Shown here piece after piece: positions 54,666 to 63,037 of a DNA stretch of 64,000 nucleotides. A model generated the notes under the pieces. That model worked only from the letters and a program-made list of their open reading frames with translations. It was not told where the DNA came from and ran no database searches. Within the stretch, counting starts at the first letter, position 1; each line of letters starts with the position of its first letter. Source of the stretch: Pseudomonas putida W15Oct28 (GTDB taxonomy: Bacteria > Pseudomonadota > Gammaproteobacteria > Pseudomonadales > Pseudomonadaceae); the NCBI RefSeq assembly GCF_000708715.2, contig NZ_JENB01000020.1:58181-122180 (forward strand), in the 5' to 3' direction. The position numbers were made by a program, and so were the translations under genes.

Positions 54666-54839
54666 GGTCGCTCAGGCGACCGGGTGTGAGAGCCCGACTT
54701 TGAATAAGCGCTACCTGTCATGGTGGCCGTACGTGGGCAGACCTCGGTCTGGCCGGGCTTCCTTATTCACTCGGTTTCTCACCCCGCGTACGGCTGCCGC
54801 CCCAAATCCGTGAGAAAGATTTCTGGCAGCCTCCTTTCG
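54666..54839 (+). ncRNA. Structured leader of the DUF3077 gene
   Basis: Between the REP pair and the DUF3077 start lie nested complementary segments: the hairpin GGTCGC-TCAG-GCGACC (54666-54681), GTGAGA (54686) with TCTCAC (54777), TGAATAAG (54701) with CTTATTCA (54762), CAGACC-TC-GGTCTG (54738-54751), and GCCGTACG (54726) with CGTACGGC (54787). The last pair crosses the others, so it implies a pseudoknot or an alternative fold. It reads like a conserved regulatory RNA. I see no open reading frame that explains the symmetry. Confidence 0.6.
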
Positions 54840-54855
54840 TGAATGAGGATTTGCC

Positions 54856-55125
54856 ATGAAACAAGATGAGCCAATCACCACCGCAGGGGTGGAAACCTTC
54901 CTCGCAGCCGGTAACCCATCCCTCAATCTGCTACGCGTAGAGCCCGGCGTCCCGGTCGATGCTGCCTATGAGCATGTCTCGATTCTGATGGGCTATATCA
55001 AGCACCTGGTGCGCGAGGGGGATATGGAGGACGACCATAAATTCCTGGGTGCAGCCGATTACCTGTGCGACATGGCCAAGGCGCTGATGAACGATATCGA
55101 GATTGCCAAGCATAAATCGCATTGA
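54856..55125 (+). CDS. DUF3077 family small protein
   Basis: The 89-residue protein matches the DUF3077 family common in pseudomonads: a variable N-terminus, LLRVEPGVPVDAAYEHVSIL, then YIKHLVREGDMEDDHKFLGA and YLCDMAKALMNDIE. It should be a helical cytosolic protein of unknown function. GAGGA lies seven bases before the ATG. It follows a structured leader that probably controls it. Confidence 0.88.
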   Translation: MKQDEPITTAGVETFLAAGNPSLNLLRVEPGVPVDAAYEHVSILMGYIKHLVREGDMEDDHKFLGAADYLCDMAKALMNDIEIAKHKSH

Positions 55126-55138
55126 AAATGTGAGATCG

Positions 55139-55185
55139 CCGGGGCTGCTCTGCAGCCCTTTCGCGACACAAGGCCGCTCCCACAA
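55139..55185. repeat. Single REP element
   Basis: One TGTCGCGA-family REP (GGGGCTGCTCTGCAGCCC, then TTTCGCGACACAAGGCCGCT) follows the DUF3077 gene. The rest of the 280-bp gap (55186-55405) holds a TTTGCGCAAA palindrome and one TTATCCACA DnaA-box match at 55384; I see no gene. Confidence 0.85.
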
Positions 55186-55405
55186 AAGCCGCTTGCGCCA
55201 ACCACAAGAAATGTTTATGCACAAGTAGCATTGACGTCTTGCGCGAAAGGCATGCCGGATCGCTGCGCCGCTGGTCTTTGCGCAAACGCCTGTTTTTACT
55301 GGCCTTGAGCTGCGCGCAGGAATAAGCCATGCGCTTGAAATAGCGCTCGGATCCAACAGGTAATCAAAAGCTTGTTCACAGACTTATCCACAGGTTGTGC
55401 TGCGG

Positions 55406-56611
55406 CTAACGGTCGCGTTCCGCGAGGATGAGCAGGTTGCGTGGGGTCAGTGGATAGTCGCAGAACAAGCCCAGGCGAACGGCGTAGCCTTGTTCTTCGA
55501 GGAACAGGGCGCGATCGAGTACCAGCCACAACTCCAGCGGGCGGCGGAACAGGTTGCGTACACGCTCCAGGTTGCGTACCTCGGCCAGGCGCTGCCAGCC
55601 GGCGGCCTCCAGGGCGGCCCAGTCCGGGTTGCCGGTCAAGGGCAGTTGTTTGAGGTCGGCCAGATCGCGGCAGTACTGCTCGAAGGGCTTTTCCAGCCAG
55701 GCTACCGGCAGCGACGGCGTTGGCAGGTATTCGCCGCTCTGGCGCTGCTGGCGTTGCAGCAGGTCAAAGCCCAGGCGGCGGGCCATCGAGGTGTCGCGCT
55801 GGCGCCGCACGCGGGCACCGGCGGTGACGGTTTCGCTCAGGGGCAGGCCCAGGTCGTCCATCGACAGTCTTAGGGGCGACGCCTGCGCGGCTGTGGATAA
55901 CGCCTGGTACTGCGGCGCCGCAATACGGTTGTAGCAGCAGGGGGCTACGGCGAGTTGCCGGCAACCTTGCTGGCTGGCCAGTTGCATCAGGCGCACATGC
56001 AGGTCGCCACAGGCGTGCAGGGCAACCACACTTTTATCACCCGCCAGATGGTGGGCGCTGTCGCTGGCCATCACATCCTGGTGTACGTGCTGTGCTGGCA
56101 GGTGATGGTGCGCGCTCAGGGCCTGGCCGGCAGCGACCAGTTCGGCGTCGTATTCCAGGCAGGTCAGCTGCTGGCCGGGTTGCAGCAGGCGGCGGCCGAG
56201 GTGGCCTTTGCCGGAGCACCAGTCCAGCCAGTGTTGCGGTTGGTCCCGGAAGCTCAGGTGGCTGGCGAAGGCTTCGATCTGCTGCCATTTGCGGCCGGGG
56301 ACGGCGACGTCCAGGCGGTGGGCGGCAGGTGGCAGGTCGGTTTGAGGGAGGTTGCCGAGGGCGGCGAGCTGTTGGGCTTGCTCGGCCAGTTGCGGGAAGG
56401 GGGCGGGCAAGCGGTCAGTGACGCTGTCGGCTTCGGCGTCTGCCAGGGAACATTGGCGCAGGTGGGCGGCAAGCTCGGGGTGGGCGGTTTCCCAGCCCAG
56501 TTGCAGGGTGGTGAAGGGGCGCGGTTTCCACAGCTGTTGGTGCTCGATCAGGAACTGGTCGAGGGCCTGGAAGCGGGTGCTTAGGTGGTGGCTGTGGAGG
56601 TGGCTGGGCAT
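55406..56611 (-). CDS. Predicted SAM-dependent methyltransferase (METTL25-like)
   Basis: The 401-residue protein has a helical N-terminal half and a Rossmann methyltransferase domain with motif I LDWCSGKGHLGRRLL, then VALHACGDLHVRLM and the late motif VAPCCYNRIA, as in the Methyltransf_32 / METTL25-RRNAD1 family. The acceptor substrate is not known. ATG 56611 (MPSHLHSHHL) is used; no Shine-Dalgarno is seen, and a start 22 codons earlier would place coding sequence in a REP. Confidence 0.8.
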   Translation of the reverse strand: MPSHLHSHHLSTRFQALDQFLIEHQQLWKPRPFTTLQLGWETAHPELAAHLRQCSLADAEADSVTDRLPAPFPQLAEQAQQLAALGNLPQTDLPPAAHRLDVAVPGRKWQQIEAFASHLSFRDQPQHWLDWCSGKGHLGRRLLQPGQQLTCLEYDAELVAAGQALSAHHHLPAQHVHQDVMASDSAHHLAGDKSVVALHACGDLHVRLMQLASQQGCRQLAVAPCCYNRIAAPQYQALSTAAQASPLRLSMDDLGLPLSETVTAGARVRRQRDTSMARRLGFDLLQRQQRQSGEYLPTPSLPVAWLEKPFEQYCRDLADLKQLPLTGNPDWAALEAAGWQRLAEVRNLERVRNLFRRPLELWLVLDRALFLEEQGYAVRLGLFCDYPLTPRNLLILAERDR

Positions 56612-56634
56612 GGGGAGAAGTGTGTTGGGTTTGA

Positions 56635-56725
56635 GGGCCTCTTCGCGGGCACGCCCGCTCCCACAGGTATAGTGCACAGGCTAAGCACTGTGCAGTACTT
56701 GTGGGAGCGGGCGTGCCCGCGAAGA
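56635..56725. repeat. Inverted REP pair
   Basis: Two GCGGGC-type REP copies (CCTCTTCGCGGGCACGCCCG and its complement) face each other; the loop also has a complementary CACAG..CTGTG pair. It lies between the ABC transporter operon and the methyltransferase gene. Confidence 0.92.
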
Positions 56726-56738
56726 ATGCCAGGAGATG

Positions 56739-57428
56739 TCAGCGGCCTTGGCAGGCGTCCACGCGCAACCAGCGCTCCAGCAGCTTGAAGCCCTGCACCA
56801 GCAGGAACGAGATCACCAGGTAGAACACGCCTGCGGCAAAGAAGATTTCCACCGGCAGGTAGGTACGGGCAATGATGGTACGGGCCATGCCGGTCAGTTC
56901 CAGCAGGGTCACGGTACTGGCCAGGGCACTGGCCTTGAGCATCAGGATCACTTCGTTGCTGTACGCTGGCAGGCCGATGCGCGCAGCGCGGGGCAGCATG
57001 ATGTAGACCAGCGCCTTGCCCCGCGACATGCCCAGCGCCCGTGCCGCTTCGATCTCACCCTTGGGGATCGACTGCAGCGCGCCACGCAGGATCTCGGCGA
57101 TGTACGCGGCGGTGTGCAAGGTCATGGTCAGCACCGTGCACCAGAACGGATCGCGCAGGTACGGCCAAAACGAACTCGAGCGCACGGCATCGAACTGCGC
57201 CAGGCCGTAGTAGACCAGAAACAGCTGCACCAGCAGCGGCGTGCCGCGGAAGAAGAAGATGTAGCTGAACGGCACTGCGCGCACGTACCAGTGGCGCGAG
57301 GAGCGGGCGATGCCCAGCGGGATGGCCAGGATCAAACCGGCAACCACCGCAATGGCCACCAGCTCCAGGGTCAGGGTTGCGCCCTCAGCCAGGCGTGGCA
57401 GCCATTTGAAGATGACTTCCCAATTCAT
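56739..57428 (-). CDS. Amino-acid ABC transporter permease (HisM/ArtM-like)
   Basis: The 229-residue inner-membrane permease has about five membrane helices and the cytoplasmic EAA loop typical of this class (EIEAARALGMSRGKALVYIM), which docks the ATPase. It pairs with the upstream permease as in the HisQM/AotQM transporters for arginine, lysine, ornithine and histidine. The ATG overlaps the stop of the first permease by one base. It is the last gene of the operon, 14 bp before a REP pair. Confidence 0.92.
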   Translation of the reverse strand: MNWEVIFKWLPRLAEGATLTLELVAIAVVAGLILAIPLGIARSSRHWYVRAVPFSYIFFFRGTPLLVQLFLVYYGLAQFDAVRSSSFWPYLRDPFWCTVLTMTLHTAAYIAEILRGALQSIPKGEIEAARALGMSRGKALVYIMLPRAARIGLPAYSNEVILMLKASALASTVTLLELTGMARTIIARTYLPVEIFFAAGVFYLVISFLLVQGFKLLERWLRVDACQGR

Positions 57429-58120
57429 TATTCAGCCCTCGCAAAGCCGCGAGCGGCGCGTTTTTCCATGAAGTACATGCCGGTCATGGCAATGACGGTC
57501 AGGCCCAGGTAAATGCAGGCCGCGACCATATAGAAGGTGAACGGCTCCTTGGTCACGGTCACGCCAATTTGCGAGTGACGCATGATTTCTTCCAGGCCGA
57601 TCACCGACACCAGGGCGGTGTCCTTCATCAGGATCATGAACAGGTTGCCAAGGCCGGGCAGGGCGATGCGCCACATCTGCGGCAAAATGATTCGCGACAG
57701 GATGCGGCCCTTGGAAAGGCCCAGCGCCAGGCCAGCTTCACGGTGGCCCTTGGGGATCGCCAGGATGGCGCCACGGAACACTTCGGTGGCATAGGCGCCG
57801 AAGCACAGCCCCAGGGCGATTACACCCGCAGCGAAGGCGCTAAGCTCCAGGCCCGGCATGTTCAGGGCTTCGCCGAGGCTGTTCATCAGCCCGACGGTGC
57901 CGAAATAGATAAGCAGCACCCACAGCAGTTCGGGCACGCCGCGAACCAGGGTCGAGTAGAAGCCGCCAAGCCATTGCAGCGGCTTGAGCGGGGAGGTTTT
58001 GGCCAGGGCGCCGAGCAGGCCCAGCACCAGCCCCAGCAGCAAGGCGCAAAGCGCCAGTTTTACGGTCATCAGGGTGCCGGCCATCATGGCCGGACCGAAT
58101 CCGTGCAGGTCGATATTCAT
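57428..58120 (-). CDS. Amino-acid ABC transporter permease (HisQ/ArtQ-like)
   Basis: This 230-residue permease has the N-terminal helix MTVKLALCALLLGLVLGLLG and the EAA loop REAGLALGLSKGRILSRIIL. It forms the heterodimeric channel with the second permease. A GC-rich hairpin separates it from the binding-protein gene upstream, which may limit how much of the binding-protein transcript extends to the membrane subunits. Confidence 0.92.
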   Translation of the reverse strand: MNIDLHGFGPAMMAGTLMTVKLALCALLLGLVLGLLGALAKTSPLKPLQWLGGFYSTLVRGVPELLWVLLIYFGTVGLMNSLGEALNMPGLELSAFAAGVIALGLCFGAYATEVFRGAILAIPKGHREAGLALGLSKGRILSRIILPQMWRIALPGLGNLFMILMKDTALVSVIGLEEIMRHSQIGVTVTKEPFTFYMVAACIYLGLTVIAMTGMYFMEKRAARGFARAE

Positions 58121-58141
58121 GGGCAGGTCATTTTAGGGACT

Positions 58142-58162
58142 GGCGCGCCACCTGGGCGCGCC
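58142..58162. other. GGCGCGCC hairpin between binding protein and permease genes
   Basis: Two copies of the self-complementary GGCGCGCC flank ACCTG and can fold as an 8-bp GC-only stem. It lies in the 54-bp gap after the binding-protein gene. In other amino-acid ABC operons a stem-loop in this place keeps binding-protein mRNA levels above those of the permease genes. Confidence 0.6.
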
Positions 58163-58174
58163 GGTCAGGGCGGG

Positions 58175-58927
58175 TCATTCGATGCTGAACGGGAAGTACT
58201 TGTCGTTGATCTTCTTGTACGTGCCGTCGGCCTTGATTTCGGCCAGGGCTTTGTTCAGCTCGTCGCGCAGCTTGGTGTCACCCTTGCGCACGGCAATGCC
58301 GATCTTGTCGCTGTCCATCACCGGCTCGCCCTTGAACTCGAAGTTCGAGCCGTCTTTGCTCTTCAGCCACTCGTACTGCACGTACTTGTCGGCCAGGATG
58401 CCGTCGATGCGGCCGGACACCAGGTCCAGGTAGGCGTTTTCCTGCGTGTCGTACAGCTTGACGTCGACGCCCTTGAAGTTGTCTTCAAGGTAGGTGCCGG
58501 CCAGGGTGGCGCGCTGGGTACCGATGGACTTGCCTTTCAGCGACGCTGCGTCAGTCTTGAAGTCGACGTTTTTCGGCGCAATGAACTGCAGCTTGTTGGA
58601 ATAGTACGGATCGGTGAATTCTACGGCCTGCTTGCGCTCGTCGGTGATCGACAGCGAAGACACCAGGAAGTCGAACTTCTTGGCGTTCAGGGCCGGGATG
58701 ATGCCGTCCCAGTCGGAGGTGACGACCGAGCATTCGACTTTCATCTTGGCGCACAGGGCGTCGCCGATGTCTTTGTCGAAACCAACCACGTTACCGCTGG
58801 CATCCTTGTTGTTGAACGGTGGGTAGGCGGCTTCGATACCCATGCGCAGTTTTTCTGCGGCCATGGCGTTTGCCGACATCACCAGCGTGGCAGCAGCTGC
58901 CAGGAGAAACTTCTTGTAAGTGTGCAT
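58175..58927 (-). CDS. Periplasmic basic/polar amino-acid binding protein (LAO/HisJ-type)
   Basis: The 250-residue protein has a signal peptide (MHTYKKFLLAAAATLVMSAN, cut after AMA) and the class 3 solute-binding fold: LRMGIEAAYPPFNNKDASGN, GFDKDIGDALCAKM, DGIIPALNAKKFDFLVSSLS, DPYYSNKLQF. ATG 58927 has GGAG nine bases upstream. It belongs to the arginine/ornithine/lysine/histidine binding group. The ATPase gene ends 11 bp before it. Confidence 0.93.
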   Translation of the reverse strand: MHTYKKFLLAAAATLVMSANAMAAEKLRMGIEAAYPPFNNKDASGNVVGFDKDIGDALCAKMKVECSVVTSDWDGIIPALNAKKFDFLVSSLSITDERKQAVEFTDPYYSNKLQFIAPKNVDFKTDAASLKGKSIGTQRATLAGTYLEDNFKGVDVKLYDTQENAYLDLVSGRIDGILADKYVQYEWLKSKDGSNFEFKGEPVMDSDKIGIAVRKGDTKLRDELNKALAEIKADGTYKKINDKYFPFSIE

Positions 58928-58938
58928 GTATTGCTCCG

Positions 58939-59712
58939 TTAGCGGTGGCTTGACATGAATTGCTTGCAACGCGCCGAGGTCGGGTTCTCGAAGACCTGCT
59001 GCGGCGATCCCTGCTCTTCTACCAGGCCCTGGTGCAGGAAGACGACTTCACTGGACACATGGCGGGCAAAGCTCATCTCGTGCGTTACCAACAGCATGGT
59101 ACGGCCTTCTTCGGCCAATGCGCGGATAACGTTTAGCACTTCCTGGACCATTTCCGGATCGAGGGCCGATGTGGGCTCGTCGAACAGGATGACTTTAGGC
59201 TTCATGGCCAGGGTACGGGCAATGGCGGCACGCTGTTGCTGGCCACCGGAAAGCTGGGCGGGGTAGCTGTGGCGTTTGTCGTAGATGCCAACCTTGTTCA
59301 GCAGCGCTTCGGCGGCCTCGATGGCCTCGGCCTTGCTCTGGCCGAGCACGCGGCGTGGCGCCTCGATGATGTTGTCGAGGATCGACATGTGCGGCCACAG
59401 GTTGAAGTTCTGGAAGACAAAGCCGATTTCACTGCGCAGTCGGTTGATCTGGCGGTTGTCGGCGGCGATCAGGTCGCCGTTTTTGGCAGCCTTGAGCTTG
59501 AGGGCTTCACCGGCAACCAGGATTTCGCCCTTGTGCGGGTTCTCGAGCAGGTTGATGCAACGCAGCAGGGTGGACTTGCCGGAGCCGGACGACCCCAGGA
59601 TGGAGATCACGTCACCGTCGCGTGCGGTCAGCGAAATGCCCTTGAGAATTTCCTGGTCGCCGTAGCGTTTGTGCAGATTGCGGATTTCCAGCGCGGGCGT
59701 GGCCTGAGCCAT
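58939..59712 (-). CDS. Amino-acid ABC transporter ATPase (HisP/AotP-like)
   Basis: The 257-residue ATPase has Walker A (ILGSSGSGKSTLLRC), the Q loop (GFVFQNFNLWPHM), the signature LSGGQQQRAAIARTLA, Walker B (VILFDEPTSALDPE) and the H loop (LLVTHEMSFAR). It powers the transporter encoded by the next three genes. It is the first gene of the minus-strand operon and faces a 640-bp region shared with gabP. Confidence 0.95.
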   Translation of the reverse strand: MAQATPALEIRNLHKRYGDQEILKGISLTARDGDVISILGSSGSGKSTLLRCINLLENPHKGEILVAGEALKLKAAKNGDLIAADNRQINRLRSEIGFVFQNFNLWPHMSILDNIIEAPRRVLGQSKAEAIEAAEALLNKVGIYDKRHSYPAQLSGGQQQRAAIARTLAMKPKVILFDEPTSALDPEMVQEVLNVIRALAEEGRTMLLVTHEMSFARHVSSEVVFLHQGLVEEQGSPQQVFENPTSARCKQFMSSHR

Positions 59713-59971
59713 GTGCGGTCCTCATGTGTTCGGGTGCGTTCCCAGCTATTGGCGGCCTTCCTGGCGTGCGCCAAGCTAGCATAGCGGCATTATGGCGGCC
59801 AACAGGGTTGCCAGGGACTCGGGGCACTGGTGGGGCAGTTTGTCGCATCGCTGCAGCGCAACGTCGCGCCGATGTCCGCGAAGGTGTCGCCCAGCACCAG
59901 AGCCTTGATGAAAAAAGGCGCGATGGTGCCAGCTTTAGCCTGCTCATGGAAGCGGTTTTGGCCCATTCGAG

Positions 59972-60022
59972 GGGTAAACCCGACCTTTAGGTCAGCCCTC
60001 TCCACTAAGAGTGGGGTTACCC
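59972..60022. ncRNA. Possible three-way-junction RNA between the ABC operon and gabP
   Basis: GGGTAA (59972-59977) pairs with TTACCC (60017-60022) and encloses two further perfect hairpins, GACCT-TT-AGGTC (59982-59993) and CCACT-AAG-AGTGG (60002-60014). On either strand this is a compact three-way junction. The whole 59713-60353 gap has no convincing gene; it also holds GCACC-TTT-GGTGC near 60104. The long distance to gabP (about 330 nt) suggests a leader RNA or a small RNA. Confidence 0.4.
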
Positions 60023-60353
60023 GCAATGGCGCAGGCAGGCTAGAAGGTTGTACCTCAAGGTTGCACTTTTCTGCATTGCGGTAGTGCACGGGTGTTACCT
60101 GGGAGCACCTTTGGTGCGTTTGTAAGTGGGTATTTCAGTAATCCGATGATTTGGCGCCCTTTCGGTCAAGGTCTGGCCGAAAGCCCTCCAAACCGCGTCC
60201 TAAAAGGCCCGCAGAATTTTCTGACGAATGCATTCAGCAGATGGCGCGCTTATTGCCAGTAGGAAACCGCCGATTGCAGCGACGCCTAGATCAACCCCAG
60301 GCGCGCTCCGTTTCCGCAGTCGGAGTGGTCCACTCCTTACAAAGGTAGTTTTA

Positions 60354-61739
60354 ATGAGCGGTAACAATTCCAATGACCTCGCTCAGGGGCTCAAACAACG
60401 GCATGTGACCATGCTGTCTATCGCTGGCGTCATCGGTGCCGGCCTGTTCGTAGGCTCTGGCCACGCCATCGCAGCTGCCGGCCCGGCCGTGCTGCTGGCT
60501 TACGCCGCTGCCGGTACGCTGGTCGTGCTGGTGATGCGCATGCTGGGTGAAATGGCGGTCGCCTCGCCAGACACCGGTTCGTTCTCGACCTATGCCGACC
60601 GCGCCATCGGGCGTTGGGCCGGTTTTACCATTGGCTGGCTGTACTGGTGGTTCTGGGTGCTGGTGATTCCGCTGGAGGCCAACGCTGCCGCGGCCATCCT
60701 GCATGCCTGGTTCCCTGCAGTTGACCTGTGGGCCTTCTCCCTCATCATTACCCTGGCGCTGACTCTGACCAACCTGTGCAGCGTGAAGAACTACGGTGAG
60801 TTCGAGTTCTGGTTCGCCCTGCTCAAGGTGCTGGCGATCATCGGCTTCATCGCCGTGGGCTGTGCTGCCCTGTTCGGCTTTGTGCCGAGCAGCCAGGTGA
60901 GCGGTGCCAGCCACCTGTTCGACACCCAAGGCTTCATGCCTAACGGCCTGGGCGCAGTGCTGGCAGCCATGCTGACCACCATGTTCTCGTTCATGGGTAC
61001 CGAAATCGTCACCATCGCCGCTGCCGAGTCGAAGGACCCGGGCAAGCAGATCAGCCGCGCCACCAACTCGGTCATCTGGCGTATCTGCCTGTTCTACCTG
61101 GTGTCGATCTTCCTGGTCGTGGCCCTGGTGCCATGGAACGACCCGGCCCTGGCCGAAACCGGTTCCTACCAGACCGTGCTGAGCCGTATCGGCGTGCCGA
61201 ATGCCAAGCTGATCGTCGACATCGTGGTGCTGATTGCCGTGACCAGCTGCCTGAACTCGGCGCTGTACACCTCCTCGCGCATGCTGTTCTCGCTGAGCAA
61301 GCGTGGCGACGCCCCGGCCATTGCCCAGCGCACCACCAAGGCGGCGACCCCGCACGTGGCGGTACTGTTGTCCACTGCAGCGGCGTTCCTTTGCGTGTTC
61401 GCCAACTTCGTGGCCCCGGCCCAGGTGTTCGAATTCCTGCTGGCCAGCTCTGGCGCCATTGCGTTGCTGGTGTACCTGGTGATTGCCATTTCGCAGCTGC
61501 GCATGCGCGCCCAGCGTGAAGCCAGTGGCGAGAAGATCGCCTTCAAGATGTGGCTGTTCCCGGGCCTGACCTGGGCGACCATTGCGTTTATCGTTGCCGT
61601 GCTGGCGGTGATGGCGGTGGGTGAAGACCACCGCGCCGAAATCATCGCGACCGCGCTGCTGAGCATCGGTGTGGTAGCGGCTGGTTTGCTGGTGCACCGC
61701 AAGCGTGAAGCTGCCGGGCGGGTGGCGTTGGACAACTGA
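60354..61739 (+). CDS. gabP: GABA permease GabP
   Basis: The 461-residue APC-family carrier with twelve membrane helices takes up 4-aminobutyrate and similar amino acids with protons. Its start (MSGNNSNDLAQGLKQRHVTM, then LSIAGVIGAGLFVGSG) and the blocks MLGEMAVASPDTGSFSTYAD and GRWAGFTIGWLYWWFWVLV are close to E. coli GabP. ATG 60354 has AAGG ten bases upstream; the frame is open 42 codons earlier, which is unlikely coding. A strong terminator follows. Confidence 0.93.
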   Translation: MSGNNSNDLAQGLKQRHVTMLSIAGVIGAGLFVGSGHAIAAAGPAVLLAYAAAGTLVVLVMRMLGEMAVASPDTGSFSTYADRAIGRWAGFTIGWLYWWFWVLVIPLEANAAAAILHAWFPAVDLWAFSLIITLALTLTNLCSVKNYGEFEFWFALLKVLAIIGFIAVGCAALFGFVPSSQVSGASHLFDTQGFMPNGLGAVLAAMLTTMFSFMGTEIVTIAAAESKDPGKQISRATNSVIWRICLFYLVSIFLVVALVPWNDPALAETGSYQTVLSRIGVPNAKLIVDIVVLIAVTSCLNSALYTSSRMLFSLSKRGDAPAIAQRTTKAATPHVAVLLSTAAAFLCVFANFVAPAQVFEFLLASSGAIALLVYLVIAISQLRMRAQREASGEKIAFKMWLFPGLTWATIAFIVAVLAVMAVGEDHRAEIIATALLSIGVVAAGLLVHRKREAAGRVALDN

Positions 61740-61757
61740 TCCGCGCTGGCTGAATGA

Positions 61758-61795
61758 AAAGGCCGCGCCCTGTGAGGGGGCGCGGCCTTTTTGTT
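61758..61795 (+). terminator. gabP intrinsic terminator
   Basis: AAAGGCCGCGCCC and GGGCGCGGCCTTT form a 13-bp stem with a seven-base loop, ending in Ts. Confidence 0.93.
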
Positions 61796-61798
61796 TGC

Positions 61799-61907
61799 CT
61801 TTACCGGCCTCTTCGCGGGCTTGCCCGCTCCCACAGGTTCACCACAGGCCTAGATGTCGGTGGGGTCCCTGTGGGAGCGGGCAAGCCCGCGAAGAGGCCG
61901 GTAAAGG
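61799..61907. repeat. Inverted REP pair, near-perfect arms
   Basis: CCTTTACCGGCCTCTTCGCG and its complement form the outer ends of two GCGGGC-type REP copies; the arms match over about 40 bp around a 29-bp loop. It lies between the convergent gabP and the next gene. Confidence 0.94.
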
Positions 61908-61920
61908 TTAAAAAGCTGTA

Positions 61921-62364
61921 TCAGCCAAACTGCTTCTGCAGTTGCTGCTGCTTGGCCACCAGCTCGGATGCGGCGATGTAGGCATCCTGGAACTCATCGC
62001 TTTCCAGCCAGGCCATGGTGGCCTCTTCGTCAGCGCCGTCCAGCCATTTGCGGTAGGCGTTGAACACCAGCACGATGTAGTCGGTGGCGTGCTCTTCCTT
62101 GTGCCCCTTCAGCACCAGGGTCAGCAGCGGGTCGACCAGGAATACCGAGATCATCGGTACCAGGCCACCTTCCTGGGCTTCCTTCATCTTCTCGAACATC
62201 GCGTCGTAGCTGCCCGACTCCATGGCCTTGTTGTACACCTGCTCGACGCTGGCGCTGTCGCCGGCACTGGCCTTGACCGCCTGGCCGCTGCGTACCATGC
62301 GGTTCTGCTTGGCCTTGCTGGCGGCGCGTTTGGCGCGTTTCTGTTGCTTGGTAGGGGTGGCCAT
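61921..62364 (-). CDS. Conserved hypothetical protein with a basic N-terminus
   Basis: The 147-residue protein begins MATPTKQQKRAKRAASKAKQ, a lysine/arginine-rich nucleic-acid-binding-like tail, followed by a helical domain (VEQVYNKAMESGSYDAMFEK, LVPMISVFLVDPLLTLVLKG, AWLESDEFQDAYIAASELVA). AAGGA lies 11 bases upstream of the ATG. I recognise no named family. It is probably cytosolic; function unknown. Confidence 0.8.
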   Translation of the reverse strand: MATPTKQQKRAKRAASKAKQNRMVRSGQAVKASAGDSASVEQVYNKAMESGSYDAMFEKMKEAQEGGLVPMISVFLVDPLLTLVLKGHKEEHATDYIVLVFNAYRKWLDGADEEATMAWLESDEFQDAYIAASELVAKQQQLQKQFG

Positions 62365-62495
62365 GGGGGCTCGAGTCCTTGGGTGGTGCTGGAAAAGTGC
62401 GTATTGAATCGCAGATGGCTGTGAAACCCAAGCGGCATTGGCGGGTCTGAGTCACGCTGCCGGACATTCGGCATTCGCGCAAAGGACATTCACGG

Positions 62496-63032
62496 ATGAA
62501 AACACCCGTCATGCTCGGCCTGCTGGCCGCCGCTCTTGCCGGCTGCGGCAACATTGCTGCAGTCAAATCCTTCAATACACCGTACGGCTCGCCCAGTGGC
62601 GGTGATACCGCACGCCTGCGGGTGGTCGCCGACGGTATGGTGCGTGCAGTGCCGGAAAAGGACTGCGTGGACTGGTACAGCCCCGGTGCCGGTGTAATTG
62701 CGGTGCCCACCAAAGGCTTCGCCGACCGCAATGGCGAAACCCTGGGCATGCCTGCCGGTGCACCTGCCCAGGCCGGTGACGCAGTCAGCGAAGTGCTGGT
62801 GCCTGCCGGCAAGCCGTTTACCCTGCATTTTCTCGACGGTGGCCGCTCGGCCGGCTATGGCAGTGTGGAGAACTGCCTGGGCATGTTCTCGTTCGTACCG
62901 GAGAAAGGCGCCGACTACGAACTGGTGGTCCGCGGTTACAGCGCTTGCGGCAGCACGCTCAAGCGCCTGGACAAGGCTGAGGACGTGGCCAGGCGCAAAG
63001 CTGATTATTGCAGCGCGCTGGCCAACTTCTAG
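62496..63032 (+). CDS. Hypothetical lipoprotein
   Basis: The 178-residue protein has a lipoprotein signal (MKTPVMLGLLAAALAGCGNI) with lipobox LAGC. The mature part is a beta-rich domain with several cysteines (KDCVDWYS, GSVENCLGM, YSACGSTL) that could form disulfides. AAAGGA lies nine bases upstream. It ends six bases before the convergent ppk2 stop. Function unknown. Confidence 0.82.
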   Translation: MKTPVMLGLLAAALAGCGNIAAVKSFNTPYGSPSGGDTARLRVVADGMVRAVPEKDCVDWYSPGAGVIAVPTKGFADRNGETLGMPAGAPAQAGDAVSEVLVPAGKPFTLHFLDGGRSAGYGSVENCLGMFSFVPEKGADYELVVRGYSACGSTLKRLDKAEDVARRKADYCSALANF

Positions 63033-63037
63033 GCCCT

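Noticed and set aside
59790..60089. 99-codon minus-strand frame upstream of gabP
   Set aside because: There is no ribosome binding site or recognisable motif, and it covers the compact hairpin region, which explains the sequence better as RNA.
60351..61697. Long minus-strand open frame opposite gabP
   Set aside because: gabP on the other strand matches a known carrier along its length; the opposite frame is a by-product of codon bias.
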